Shown in pieces: positions 23,343-34,469 of a stretch of DNA of 64,000 nt. Numbering within the stretch: position 1 is the first letter of the stretch; the number at the start of each line of letters is the position of its first letter. The notes under the pieces are model-generated. The model made no database searches. It had not been told where the DNA came from and saw only the letters and a program-made list of their open reading frames with translations. The translations under genes were made by a program, and so were the position numbers. This stretch comes from Triplophysa rosa (lineage: Eukaryota; Chordata; Actinopteri; Cypriniformes; Nemacheilidae), in contig NC_079893.1 of assembly GCF_024868665.1 (NCBI RefSeq), positions 8,912,907-8,976,906 of the forward strand. The letters are read 5' to 3'.

Positions 23343-26300
23343 GGTATGTGTCTAAAAATATCTCACGTATGCCCAAATCAGAAACTGGGGAACAATGTTA
23401 TTCTTCACGTAATGTCATAGGGTACTGTATGCTCGCTAACTTTGTTAGTTATACAACTAGCAACTATCCGCCAGAAAATAAACATAAAGGAAACTGTTTG
23501 TTATCTCTTTTTCTTTAGTCGTCACAAGTGCATTGATATAAAGGGAGAGGGAACAGTGAGAATGCTCATGTTATGTATCAGGTTTGTGTTCAAGTAAATA
23601 CATTTGTAACGTTTGCCACTGTTAGTACACGCAGGCATCTTTAGATGTACACGCTTGGTTTCTCTGTCTGGTAGTAGGCGTAATAAGTGTAGATGTCAGG
23701 CCACTTAACTGGAGGTAATCCTGTCAGTTCGTACCTGGATCCATTGAGTGAGAGCGTACAGGTTGGCCAGGTTCATGGCGTTAAAGTTAACTTTTTCAAA
23801 AACAATCGCGGTCCTAGACAGTGAGTAACCTTAAATGTTAAAACTTCAGTTTATTTCTAGTCATTGTCAAAAAGCAAGCAAACAAAACGTGCTACCTAGC
23901 ATTAGAAATGCGGTCAGTGGGATCTTACTGCCTCCAGCTAAGCTCCGCCCACAAAAACGCGTCACAATGTTTACTAACAGTAAAGGCGTCTATATTATAA
24001 AGTTAGATGTTATAAAATACAGAGTTTCCTCTAAAATCCTCCCTGCCATGGCTGCAGTTTTTCGGGGACTGTTTTCCATGAATTATTTTGTCCCGCCAGT
24101 GTTGGCAAGTTATTAACTCTTTTAATTATTTTTAAAGGAGTTATTAGCTCCTTTTCGACCCCTTTAGCAACATTTGATCGGAAGAAGAGCATAGCAACAA
24201 ATCTAGCGTGTTTTTTTTTATAAACCTCGGCCTTTATTTAGTGGGAAATTGTCGTCAGTAGGCTACTGCCCCGTGAGCGCGAGGTCTCGCTTTCCCGCCG
24301 CACGGATCTCTTTGTCGTGAGCGGTAGGGGGAATTAAGTTACCACATTCAGTTCACCTTTAGGGTTAGGTTAGGTTAATATGGCGGTCACGTGAATAATA
24401 GAGTACAAAACTGCGTTTTTAAAACAAGTCACTGTTATCGACTGTTTGTATATAAAACATGAACACAGATCGTCTGTTAATATGCACAGGCTTAGAGGCT
24501 GTGACCTGTGTGAAAGAATAGCCTATAACGTAAGCCAAAATTCCCACTTTTTAAGGTGTGTGTGCAGATATTTTGTCAGATGATGTCACGGTTATAAATG
24601 AGTACAGACAACAGAAAGGAAAACATGTCAGAACAGCTTTATTGTGCAATAATCTGTATCAAATTATAGAACGTTCAGATAGTAGAGGCGAAAGGGGTGG
24701 GTCTGAAGTTGCAACCGAAAAATTAAGCGATGACGCCACGAATATGTTAATTAAAGTCCAGTTCGAATAGAAATGCTTCATATAAACACCTCAATTGTAA
24801 TACTGTATGTCCAAAATTACATTTGTATTTTAAGGTGATGTCGAAATGACATAATCATGTAATGATGTATAGAACACGCTGCTGTTAAAGGCAGCCGATT
24901 TACTATCTGTTAATGGAGCCTAACATAAATTTACACAATGAAAAGTTGTTTAGGAATCCTAAAGCCAAGGCTAAAGAGGGAAACTTGTTTCTTCCTTCTA
25001 AAGTTTGTATGAAGTACACCTGCTTAGAATGTTAAAAGAAATAAGAAGATCTCTCCCAACACTGTTTGTATTTATCTAAGGTTAGAAAACACTGGGAAAA
25101 CTTTACATTTACGCAACATTTAAAAGTGTAACGTTAGAAAGTAGATAAATAACACTATAATGGTATGGTTCAACAAAAAACGTACCTGGCTGGGTCGGAC
25201 TTGAAATGGCTAGCAAGCAAGCGGATACTTTTGAATATTCCATTTGTTTAGCAAATTGCTGCGGTCCATTTGCTTCTTTTCTCTCTTTCGTCAGTCTTTA
25301 AAAATAAATCTCAGATATCGCGCTGTACAATCCATCGCACAACGTTTTTCCGTTCTCATTCTCAACTAGACTCGCTTGAATTTCGTGTTCGGTGACGTCA
25401 CGTGCAAGCATGGGCCCCGAACGTCAAAATAAAAGCGTTGTTCAACGAAAGGTGAAATCAGATGTCAATCAACATAAGTACAAATCAAATTGGATGTCAG
25501 GGGTGTTCAGTGCCGCCCTGAACTCCCCTCTGGCTCCGCCACTGCAACACAGCCTCCCCAAGATACCTTGTTTGCTTACGTAGGCACACTTTAATCAACC
25601 TTACCTGATCAAATGTATTACTGGATGATCGATCAGCGCGTTAATGACGCCCCTGTGGCGGCAGCTGCCTTTTAAATGTGAGCGGTAGACAGCTCAGTCA
25701 AGTTCAGAAACATGGCAGAATATGCCTACACGCAGGTTACTGCGCACCCCATCACCGAATTAATGCTAATTGGATAAAACAGTATCGCCTAGCACACCAA
25801 AGTAATAAGGAGAGAGGATGCGGAAGATAAAAGTTCACACATAAAGGTTAGTCTATTTTCAATTGTCATATTAAAAAATACGAAGGTGACGCCAAATATA
25901 ACGTTGCTGTTTCGAATCACTGCTGTTGTTCATTCACTTGTCCGAGTGAAAATAAAGAAATGCTTGTGAAAAACATTGTTGAATACTTAAATGTGGCAAA
26001 GAACAACCTGTCTGCAAATACGACGACCTGAAGACATTGTCTTGATGTAAATATCTCTTATTGATTGCTGCAAACAGTTCTAAATTATGGGCCCTAACAT
26101 TAGCTAAACATATATGAACGAGAAATAATAAAAAATAACGATAATATAAAACATTTAGAAGACAATTAACGTTAACTTTTAAACATACCTGCTTGTGTGG
26201 ATGATACCGCTCCCTCAGAAACCATCCCTCAAATGGCGGGCTTCTCGCGCATTGACGAATACTTCGATATACAACAGAAGAGTAATTCTCTGTCTAGAAA

Positions 26301-27365
26301 ATATCAAACTAAATATAACTAAAATAAGTTGCCATTCACTTGACTTAGAGAAAGTACTTAGAGAAATATTGCGAAATGACACCAACTTGGATTGTTCAGT
26401 TGCGCTTCTAAAGATTATTAAGAAACTTAAATAAATTCTACAACGTTTTTTACGTTGTTATAAATACTTGAGTAATCAGTGTAAATGTAGCAAACATTAC
26501 ATACTTATCTTAATCAATACATGCACAGCTTAAATACCGCTTTAGTTTTTACCCAACATTTTAAAGTTCACACATCAACTAACTTTTTTTTATGTAGAAA
26601 GACTTTAGTTTTTTTTTAAGAAAATGTACTACCCCAAAAAATCTTTTATTTTCAGTGTGAGAGCCTCCATTTGGCTCAGGGGATGGCTCAGTGGAGCTCT
26701 ATGGAGCTTCAGGCTGTGATCACCAGGCGATGGAAAAGCATCTCCAGTGTGTTGAAGTAGTTATGTGTGCCTGCTATATACATTTCCATGTGTCCTTTCG
26801 TGTGCCTCGTCAGAAACAAGGTATAGATTCCGAGCTGCTTTTTTGATGTAAATGCTGCAACATCTGAATGTGAAAAAGCCAGTAATGACAAATAAACACA
26901 GAATGAAAGAGCGAGCCAGAGGGAGATGGAAGGGTGGTTACCTGTTTGTGTTTCCATTTTCTTTATGTCATGCTTTCATCTGGTCTGACTAAATTACAAA
27001 CTCTTTCTACTTCCATCACCAGGGTCTTTCCACCCACTATCAACGTAATGAACCCTCAGGATGTTGGTTGCCGAGTTTCTTTCCTCCGTTCCGCTGTGAT
27101 GTTTCTTTGTACTGTAGCTTCCAGAAGCTTTGCCCATCCATCCAACTCTTCTTTTAACTTACCAGCGTAGTTACGAACCATATCATTGAAGTAGATAGTA
27201 CAACAATACCAGTCTAAAAGCTTTTCTTCGTTGCATCTTTTCTAAGGTTCTTTGTGATGTCAGCTGACAAGAGTCTCACAAAGTAAAAAGGGAATTGCTA
27301 GGAGAAAAATGCAAATGGGTTGTTGACAAATATACCGTACATGTGTCCTACGGTGTGACATACTG
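23343..27365. other. Mixed region, no confirmed gene
   Basis: Somewhat less AT-rich than its surroundings, with GC-box- and CRE-like matches near 23940-23970 and a YY1/E-box-like ATGGCGGTCACGTG at 24379-24392. A terminus-like TGGCTCCGCCACTG ends at 25544, but no partner was found. Two short ATG-to-donor segments on the minus strand are noted: 23735-23776 (listed separately) and 26189-26225 (ATGGTTTCTGAGGGAGCGG, ending CAG before GTATGT). A repeat-free stretch at 26650-27170 shows no domain. Confidence 0.4.
23735..23776 (-). CDS. Candidate first coding exon (MNLANLYALTQWIQ)
   Basis: On the minus strand, an ATG in a fair Kozak setting (AACGCCATGA) opens 14 codons, MNLANLYALTQWIQ, ending in CAG immediately before GTACGA, a good splice donor. 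About 165 bp upstream on this strand lies GTGACGCG...GTGGGCGGAGC, a CRE-like and GC-box-like pair that would suit a promoter. The peptide looks protein-like, but I do not recognise it and found no convincing downstream exon to the left in this window. A chance ATG-donor pairing, or an exon carried by a transposon, cannot be excluded. Confidence 0.25.
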
Positions 27366-27671
27366 TTAAATGTGCTGTGTGTAATTTTTTGGAGGATCTA
27401 TTGACAGAAATACATTATAATATATACAAGTCTTCAGAGGTGTACAAAGATCTTACATAATGAAGCGTTATGTTTTTATTGCCTTTGAATGAGCCATGTT
27501 GTTTCTACAGGAGCCCTAAATGGACAAATTGCTCTACAGAGCGCATTTCGTAAATACGTGAATTCCTTTGGCAAAGAAACGTGACGAAAACATGACGACA
27601 TCTGGAGCAGTTGGTTGCAATTCGCAACCCCACTGCTAGATGTCGCTACATTTCATACACTGAATACATAG
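27366..27671. mobile_element. Second copy of the AGGTCCA TTAA MITE
   Basis: Aligns with 3140-3675 over GTGTAATTTTTTGGAGGATC, TTACATAATGAAGCGTTATG and GGTTGCAATTCGCAACC. It lacks the SINE and several shorter segments, and its termini are eroded (left TTAAATGTGCTGTGTG, right TTTCATACACTGAATACA). Confidence 0.75.
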
Positions 27672-27759
27672 TTTTGTATTGTTTGTAATGTGATCAACGT
27701 TTGCATAAGTAGTAGATGTGTTAGGAAAGTAATGTAACATTTTAATTATATTTTGCTGT

Positions 27760-27863
27760 AATGAACGAAATGAACGATATGACTCGAAAAAAGATTCGTT
27801 CATTTTGCTGAAAGAGACTCAAAGGTCTGAGTCAGTAAAATGATCCGAACTTCTCATCACTAA
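27760..27863. mobile_element. DNA-element end fragment
   Basis: Read inverted, the right side gives AGTGATGAGAAGTTCGGATC followed by repeated ATGAACGAA-type motifs, a pattern I associate with a common fish DNA transposon terminus. No matching left end was found. Confidence 0.35.
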
Positions 27864-27889
27864 CACATTGACAGAATTAAAAAAATTGC

Positions 27890-29700
27890 CGCCGGTGTGT
27901 GAACTGTTACGTCAGAGTCGACAGTGAAATGTGCTTGGCTCTCATGTGTCTTGTGACTGGTTAAGTCATTACGTTAGATTACGTTATGAAACGGCATTGG
28001 CTGTCCCGCTCCGATTGCGTCACGCGCTAACCTTGAGCGTACACTTCAATAAAACACGACTGGGTGCATTTTTGGAGTGCGATAGTCAGCGATTAAAACT
28101 TGCTGTGCTCACACGATATCGTACGACTTTAGAAGACTCAAAACACGACCTGTTTGTAATGCTTTTATACTGTTTTTGCTCAGTCTTTGCAATAAATACC
28201 TGTGTCTGACTTCTATTTCCTTGTTGCATGTTTATGTGGTTGGAAAGTGGGTAGTTTTAGATTTAGGGTAGGAGAGGGGTTAGATGCACTAAAAAATCTA
28301 AGTAAAAGTAATACGTATTTATAAAATAGTTTTTAGAGGCAAATCGTAACACTGACACGTTCTCTAGCGGACCAAAACAGTGCTTCTCTTTAGCGCCCCC
28401 AGTGGACTTCTGTGTCTCAAAACTTGCAATATGTACCTGATGGTACATGTTTTGTGGCACTGCAAAAAGTGTACAGAAGTATGCATTTCCTCTGAGACCA
28501 GGTTGATATTTGCAGCTTTATTAAAAAAGTAAAAGGTAGAAAAAATATATTTTCATGTCGCCCATGGGATGTCAAGCTCCAAAAGACCAAAGACAAACAA
28601 AATAATGAAACCATTAAATTATAAACTATATTTAAACTATATTTAATGTCTTCCAAACCTTAACATTAGGGCTACGTGAGAAAGATGCATATATTTAAGT
28701 CATTTTTCGCTGATAATATACTGCCACGAAGTATAGCATGAATCCACTTTAAATCGATTTGAATAAGTGTCTGTCAAAATGTAAATAAAATGTGGCTAAT
28801 GTCACTCTCTTTGAATTTTGACAGCTCCTGGTTACAATAAACTGTTGTTCTATGGAGAACAAACTGCATAAGGATTCTTCACAAACCACAGCTCTTGTGT
28901 TCCACAGACAAAATTACAGCATACAGGTTTGAAACGACACGAGGGTGAGTAAATGATAACAAATTACAAAAATCATATTCGTGCGCACTGTTCCTTTAGG
29001 GGTCAAAGCATTCAGAACAGCCTCTGCTTTGTCACTCGGCTCCATTAAACCTCTTTAAATTCCAATTCCAAGACTTTTTTATAAAAATAAAAGTACATTC
29101 ATATCGTAGTCATTATTTCATCAGGCAGTAAAGAAACGGTCATATTTTCTCTGCATTTGGTCTCTCTGAATATTCAGTGAACAAAGGCACCACAAATAGT
29201 ATCCAATTGAATACTACAGTGACAAAAGAAGTTCCATTGCCTCACAAATGCAGAACAACATGGTCATTTGTATTGCTGAAAGTACTGAATGCCCTGAAAT
29301 ATCGGTGTGTGTGTTTGTATGATATGCAAGAAGCAGCTGCAACATCAATGAAACGGTGAACCTGCTCAAGGCATCTCTGCAAACCATGTGTGTGTTTGGT
29401 AGGGTGGACGTTCACAGTTACAGTACTCCTATGGTTAGTCATTTTCATGCATTTATATCTGATATTGCATTTTTCTACAATGTCACTATCTGTTTCATCT
29501 GTAGATACATATAATTATCTACTACTCACAATAGAGTGGTCATTGAATAGTTCGGTGTACAGCAGCCAGACCCTCTGATTATCCAGCATATCAATATGAA
29601 TGTACGATATAAAACAAACACTTTATGAAAGAGAAACAGCAGGAGTGTCTGAAATGCTGTTAGCGGGTTATTTGTTTGTTTTGCCTGCGTGATTGAGTGG
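27890..29700. other. Intergenic DNA; decayed repeats, no gene
   Basis: A moderately GC segment at 27890-28210 contains an AATAAA at about 28190 and could be an LTR remnant, but no ends were identified. A degraded Angel-type right end lies near 28853-28990. No coding region is supported. Confidence 0.4.
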
Positions 29701-29714
29701 CTCTTCAGAGTGGA

Positions 29715-29834
29715 GGAACAGATGGATTTCCATGCAGGAAGAGTGAGGTAGCAAAATCTCTGAGGTAACACATACTGAGGGTTCTTGGTCCTTCTCCAAG
29801 TCTGTACAGATGGACCAGAAATCTAGGGGGATGC
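29715..29834. repeat. Segment colinear with 62850-62968
   Basis: Four blocks in the same order and near-identical spacing as at 62.9 kb: GGAACAGATG (29715), TCTCTGAGGTAA (29757), CCAAGTCTGTACAGATGGA (29796) and GGATGC (29829). The intervening sequence is diverged. Reading frames are not conserved between the two copies, so it is probably noncoding: an old dispersed repeat or duplicated noncoding elements. Confidence 0.55.
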
Positions 29835-30404
29835 ACAATAATAAAATGACCAATCACAGGGAGATATCACAACCACAAACCAATCGGAGGCTTTTGTGCT
29901 GAAACAGTGCTCATTGACACGTTATTACTGAGAGGTGTATTTTCATTACATGGTGGCAGCTACCTAAGATTGTGTAAATCAGCACTTCAAGCTGCAATCC
30001 AAAACTTTTTGTGATAAAAAACTGTTATTGAGCAAGTACAGTACAAATAATACGTGTGTTTGAAAGCTGTGTGCCTATACCTTACCCCATAATTGTAAGC
30101 TTGCAATAATGATTTATAAGTTGAGCTGTCAACTGTCAAAAATGAAAATTCTGTCATCATTTACTCACCCTCTTGTCATTTCAAACCTGTATGACTGCCT
30201 TTCAGCAAAACACAAAAGAAGATATTTTGAAGAATGTTGGTAACCGAACAACTGAGCAACCCATTCACTTCTATTGTATGGACATAAAACCAATACAAGT
30301 CAGTCAGTGCCACCATTCGGTTACAAACATTCTTCAAAATATCTTCTGTGTCATACAGGTTTTTGAAATGACAAGCGGGTAAATAAATGATATAACAATT
30401 TTCA

Positions 30405-30419
30405 TTTTTGAGTGAACCA
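30405..30419. repeat. Left target-site duplication of the RTE
   Basis: TTTTTGAGTGAACCA, matching 33564-33578 (TTTTTGAGTAAACCA) at 14 of 15 bases. Both copies derive from the Angel-type terminus. Confidence 0.75.
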
Positions 30420-33400
30420 ATCTAGCCACAGGAGGTCACAAGCCAGTGTACTTTTTGTGCCAGTCCCAAGCCCGGATAAATAGAGAGGGTTGTGTCAGGA
30501 AGGGCATCCGACATAAAACTTTTGCCAAATTCAATATGCGAATCACTAACATGACTTCCATACCGGATCGGTCGGAGCCCGGGTTAACAACGACCGCCAT
30601 CGGTGCCGTTGACCTACAGGGCACTGGTGGAAATTGGGCTACTGTTGGTCGAAGAAGGAGAGGAGGAAGGTGTGTTAGAGGAGGAAGGCGTGTCTGTAGG
30701 CAGAGAGAGAAGAGGAAAGGCAGGAGTTTCGGACTGAAAGTAGGGACTTTGAATGTTGGTACGTTGACAGGTAAAGGCAGAGAGCTGGTAGATATGATGC
30801 AGAGGAGGAAAGTCGACAATCTGTGTGTCCAGGAGACCAGGTGGAAAGGGAGCAAGGCTAAAAGCATTGGAGCAGGGTTTAAACTGTTTTATCATGGTGC
30901 GGACAGGAAGAGAAATGGAGTAGGAGTGATCCTGAAGGAGGAGTTTGTGAAGAATGTTCTGGAGATAAAAAGAGTGTAAGATAGGTTGATGAGTCTGAAA
31001 TTGGAAATTGAAGGTGTGATGTTGAATGTTGTCAGTGCTTATGCTCCACAAGTAGGTTGTGAGCAAGAGGAGAAAGACAGATTCTGGAGCGAGTTTGAGG
31101 AAGTGATGCAGAGTGTTCCCAGAGGTGAGAGAGTGGTGATAGGGGCAGACTATAATGGACATGTTGGTGAAGGGAATAATGGGGATGAGGAAGTGATGGG
31201 CAGGTTTGGTCTTCAGGAAAGGAACCCAGAAGGACAGAGGTTGGTAGACTTTGCTAAAAGTATGGAGATGGCTGTGGTGAACACGTACTTTCAGAAGAGG
31301 CAGGAACACAGGGTGACATATAAGAGTGGTGGCAGGAGCACACAGGTGGACTATATTTTATGTAGACGCTGTAATCTGATGGAGATTAGCAATTGAAAAG
31401 TAGTGGTAGGAGAGAGTGTAGCTAGACAGCATAGGATGGTGGTGTGTAAGATGACTCTGGTGGTGAGGAAGATGAAGAGAGCAAAGGCAGAGCAGAAGAC
31501 AAAGTGGTGGAAGTTGGAAAAGGAAGAGTGCTGTGTTGTTTTCAGGGAGGAGTTGAGACAGGCTTTAGGTGGTCAGGAGGTGCTTCCAGATGACTGGACT
31601 ACTACAGCCAAAGTGATCAGGGAGACAGGTAGGAAGGTGCTAGGTGTATCATCTGGAAGGAGAAAAGAAGACAAGGAGACTTGGTGGTGGAATGAGGAAG
31701 TTCAGGAGAGTATCCAGAGGAAGAGGTTAGCTAGGAAGAAGTGGGACAGTGAGAGGACGGAGGAAAGTAGACAGGAATATAGGGAGATGCAGCGTGAGGT
31801 TAAGATAGAGGTTGCAAAGGCCAAACAGAAAGCTTATGAGGATATGTATGCAAGGTTAGATAGTAAGGAAGGTGAGAGGGATTTGTATCGGTTGGCGAGG
31901 CAGAGGGATAGAGATGGAAAGGATGTGCAGCAGGTTAGAGTGATTAAAGATAGAGATGGAAATGTGTTAACAGGTGACAGGAGGGTGAGGGAAAGATGGA
32001 AGGAGTACTTTGAGGAACTGATGAATGAGGAAAATGGCAGGGAGAGAAGAGTAGTAGAGGCAAATATTGTTGAGCAGGAAGTAGAAAGGATTAGCAAGGG
32101 TGAAGTTAGGAGAGCTTTGAAGAGGATGAAGAGAGGAAAGGCGGTTGGTCCGGATGACATACCAGTGGAGGTATGGAAGTGTCTAGGAGAGATGGCAGTA
32201 GAGTTTTTAACTAGGTTGTTCAACGAGGTCTTAGAGAGTGAGAGGATGCCTGAGGAATGGAGGAGAAATGTTTTGGTGCCGATTTTTAAGAACAAGGGAG
32301 ATGTGCAGAGTTGTGGAAACTACAGAGGTATTAAGCTGATGAGCCATACAATGAAGTTGTGGGAAAGAGTAGTGGAAGCAAGGCTAAGGGGAGAAGTGAG
32401 CATTTGTGAGCAGCAGTATGGTTTCATGCCAAGAAAGAGCACTACAGATGCGATATTTGCTTTGAGAAGGTTGATGGAGAAGTACAGAGAGGGTCAGAAA
32501 GAGCTGCATTGTGTCTTTGTAGATTTAGAGAAAGCGTATGACAGGGTGCCAAGAGAGGAGCTGTGGTATTGTATGAGGAGGTCTGGAGTGGCAGAGAAGT
32601 ATGTTAGAGTGGTGCAGGATATGTATGAGAGCAGTAGGACAGTGGTAAGGTGTGCGGTAGGTGTGACAGAGGAGTTCACGGTGAAGGTGGGACTGCATCA
32701 AGGATCGGCTCTGAGCCCCTTCTTGTTTGCGGTGGTGATGGACAGGCTGACAGATGAGGTCAGACAGGAATCTCCATGGACTATGATGTTTGCGGATGAT
32801 ATTGTGATCTGTAGTGAGAGCAGGGAGCAGGTGGAGGAAAGTCTAGAGAGGTGGAGGTTTGCTCTGGAGAGAAGAGGAATGAAGGTTAGTCGCAGCAAGA
32901 CAGAATACATGTGTGTGAATGAGAGGGATCCAAGTGGAACAGTGAGGTTACAGGGAGAAGAGGTAAAGAAGGTGCAGGATTTTAAGTACTTAGGGTCAAC
33001 AGTCCAGAGTAATGGGGAGTGTGGAAAAGAGGTGAAGAAGCGTGTGCAGGCAGGTTGGAATGGGTGGAGAAAAGTGTCAGGTCTGTTGTGTGATAAAAGA
33101 GTACCAGCAAGAATGAAAGGAAAGGTGTACAGGGCAGTAGTGAGACCAGCGATATGTTGTATGGTTTGGAGAGTTGCACTGAGGAAAAGACAGGAGGAAG
33201 AGTTAGAGGTAGCAGAGCTGAAGATGTTGAGGTTCTCTTTGGGAGTGACGAGGATGGATAGGATCAGGAATGAGTACATCAGAGGAACAGCACATGTGAG
33301 ATGTTTTGGAGACAAAGTTAGAGAGGCCAGGTTGAGATTGTTTGGACATGTTCAGAGGAGGGAGAGTGAATATATTGGTAAAAGGATGCTTAGAGCTGCC

Positions 33401-33563
33401 AGGCAGGATGCCGAGGACGACCAAAGAGGAGGTTTATGGATGTAGTGAAGGAGGACATGAAGGTAGTCGGTCTGAGAGAAGAGGATGCAGGGGATAGGGC
33501 TAGATGAAGGCAGACGATTCGCTGTGGCGACCCCTGAAGGGAACAGCCAAAAGGAAAAGAAGA
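30420..33563 (+). mobile_element. RTE-clade LINE, nearly full length, inactivated
   Basis: A 3.1-kb insertion with a single long ORF remnant, a short 5' region (CAAGCCCGGATAAATAGAG) and the short 3' end TGTGGCGACCCCTGAAGGGA followed by an A/G-rich tail. RTE elements are about 3.2 kb with one EN-RT ORF and a very short 3' UTR, which fits. It is bounded by a 15-bp duplication with one mismatch. The fish family Expander is one possible relative, named from memory. Confidence 0.88.
30536..33537 (+). pseudogene. RTE ORF: endonuclease and reverse transcriptase, broken
   Basis: Would encode an apurinic-type endonuclease fused to a reverse transcriptase. Visible parts: LKVGTLNVGTLTGKGRE and CVQETRWKGS (N and catalytic E) near 30740-30850; IGADYNGHVGEGN and TQVDYILCRR in the endonuclease C-terminus; ARQHRMVV; RT motifs VFVDLEKAYDRVPREELW, GLHQGSALSPFLFAVVMD and the catalytic FADD at 32789-32800. 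First in-frame ATG is at 30536. Damage: in-frame stops at 30977-30979 (TAA) and 31394-31396 (TGA), a frameshift just before 33409, and a TGA at 33505-33507 where a Trp is expected in the terminal WRQ-type motif. The frame then ends at 33535-33537. Four lesions in 3 kb suggest a fairly young but dead copy. The long minus-strand frames over it are shadows. Confidence 0.9.
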
Positions 33564-33578
33564 TTTTTGAGTAAACCA
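33564..33578. repeat. Right target-site duplication of the RTE
   Basis: TTTTTGAGTAAACCA, one mismatch from 30405-30419. It is also the terminus of the interrupted Angel-type element. Confidence 0.75.
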
Positions 33579-33795
33579 TTCCTTTAAAATGAGTATATAA
33601 AGTGATTTTATATTTCAAACAAAGTTGTCAATATGGAAGCATTTCGGGATTTCAGTTTAAAACTATAATGCGTTTTTAAAATCTTTGTAAATGTGAGGGG
33701 TTTTAGGTATTTTTAGATAGATTAGGAATATAATTGGCTAAATATAACTCGACACAGAACATGTCACCTATGGTCAAAGGTTATTTACTTTGCCA

Positions 33796-34469
33796 CAGTG
33801 GTGGCAGGTCAATAGAGATTCAAATAGAGGTCAAACAGATTTATTCACACTATATTCACCTGGTAGTTGTGTTAGCATTCATTAAAATTATTGTTTAACA
33901 TTTTAATTGGTTGATTTCTGTGACAATACATATATATTCTACAGTACGTATGGGGCACCAGACAAATGAGTGTTTATGTAGGTACACAAACTTTTGGCAG
34001 GCAGGTGACCTGAGGCTGCTCTCTAATTGGCTCGCGTCAGAACATCGTCGGGGGGGAGCTCTGTGCGACCTAGACCCTACTACTTTTGCTGGTAGCGTAT
34101 CAATATTGATTTTTACATGTTTGACCTCATGTGATTGGACAATTCTCAACCTTCCATTTCACAGAGAACCAGAGTTTCCTGAACACCCCATACACTACAA
34201 TAGTGAACTTAATATGAACCGTAATATTTACTTTGGTACGGTTCAAAAACACTAGCATCTAGGAATTTTAGAACAGTTTACTGTAACAAATAATAAAGTA
34301 TACTTCACTTTTCTTTCATTTAGACTGGTACCTTATTACTGTTAATAAACACCATTACATGCTTTGATAGTTAAACCTTTTTTTTTAGCTAAGCAGTGAT
34401 GATACGTTTTCATCACATGTCAAATGGTTCGTCGCGCCCCCTCAACAAAATTGTGCACCAGCCGCCACT
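33796..34469. mobile_element. Probable hAT-like MITE
   Basis: Left CAGTGGTGGCAGGT and right, inverted, CAGTGGCGGCTGGT agree at 12 of 14 bases. CAGTGGCGG is a common hAT terminus in fish. Flanking sequences (TTTGCCA on the left, TTTACCT on the right) are similar but not identical, so the duplication is unproven. The interior holds a small open frame (33911-34255) without a domain. Confidence 0.5.

Larger units (their letters stand above)
30137..33595. mobile_element. Angel-type palindromic MITE split by an RTE LINE
   Basis: The left part (30137-30419) contains AATGAAAATTCTGTCATCAT and the usual palindrome arms (AGAAGATATTTTGAAGAATG and its inverse). The terminal piece TTTTTGAGTAAACCATTCCT resumes at 33564, after the LINE, and ends next to TTAA (33585-33588). 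The host palindrome is therefore about 300 bp with 3.1 kb inserted 15-20 bp from its right end. Confidence 0.8.

Noticed and set aside
24097..25064. CAGTGTTGG ... CCAACACTG ends, as of a hAT element
   Set aside because: The flanking 8-mers TGTCCCGC and TTTGTATT do not match, and a 9-bp inverted pair is expected by chance at this distance.
25690..25860. Plus-strand ATG (MAEYAYTQVTAHPI) with a later AAG|GTTAGT donor
   Set aside because: The frame stops after 21 codons, before the donor, so it is not a coding exon as read.
26709..26957. Minus-strand 82-codon frame with a hydrophobic N-terminal stretch and a donor-like GTAACC near the ATG
   Set aside because: No homology is recognised, and the donor falls after five codons, so the frame and the splice site contradict each other.
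30614..33618. Long minus-strand open frames (up to 231 codons)
   Set aside because: They are antisense shadows of the RTE ORF; the plus strand has all endonuclease and RT motifs.
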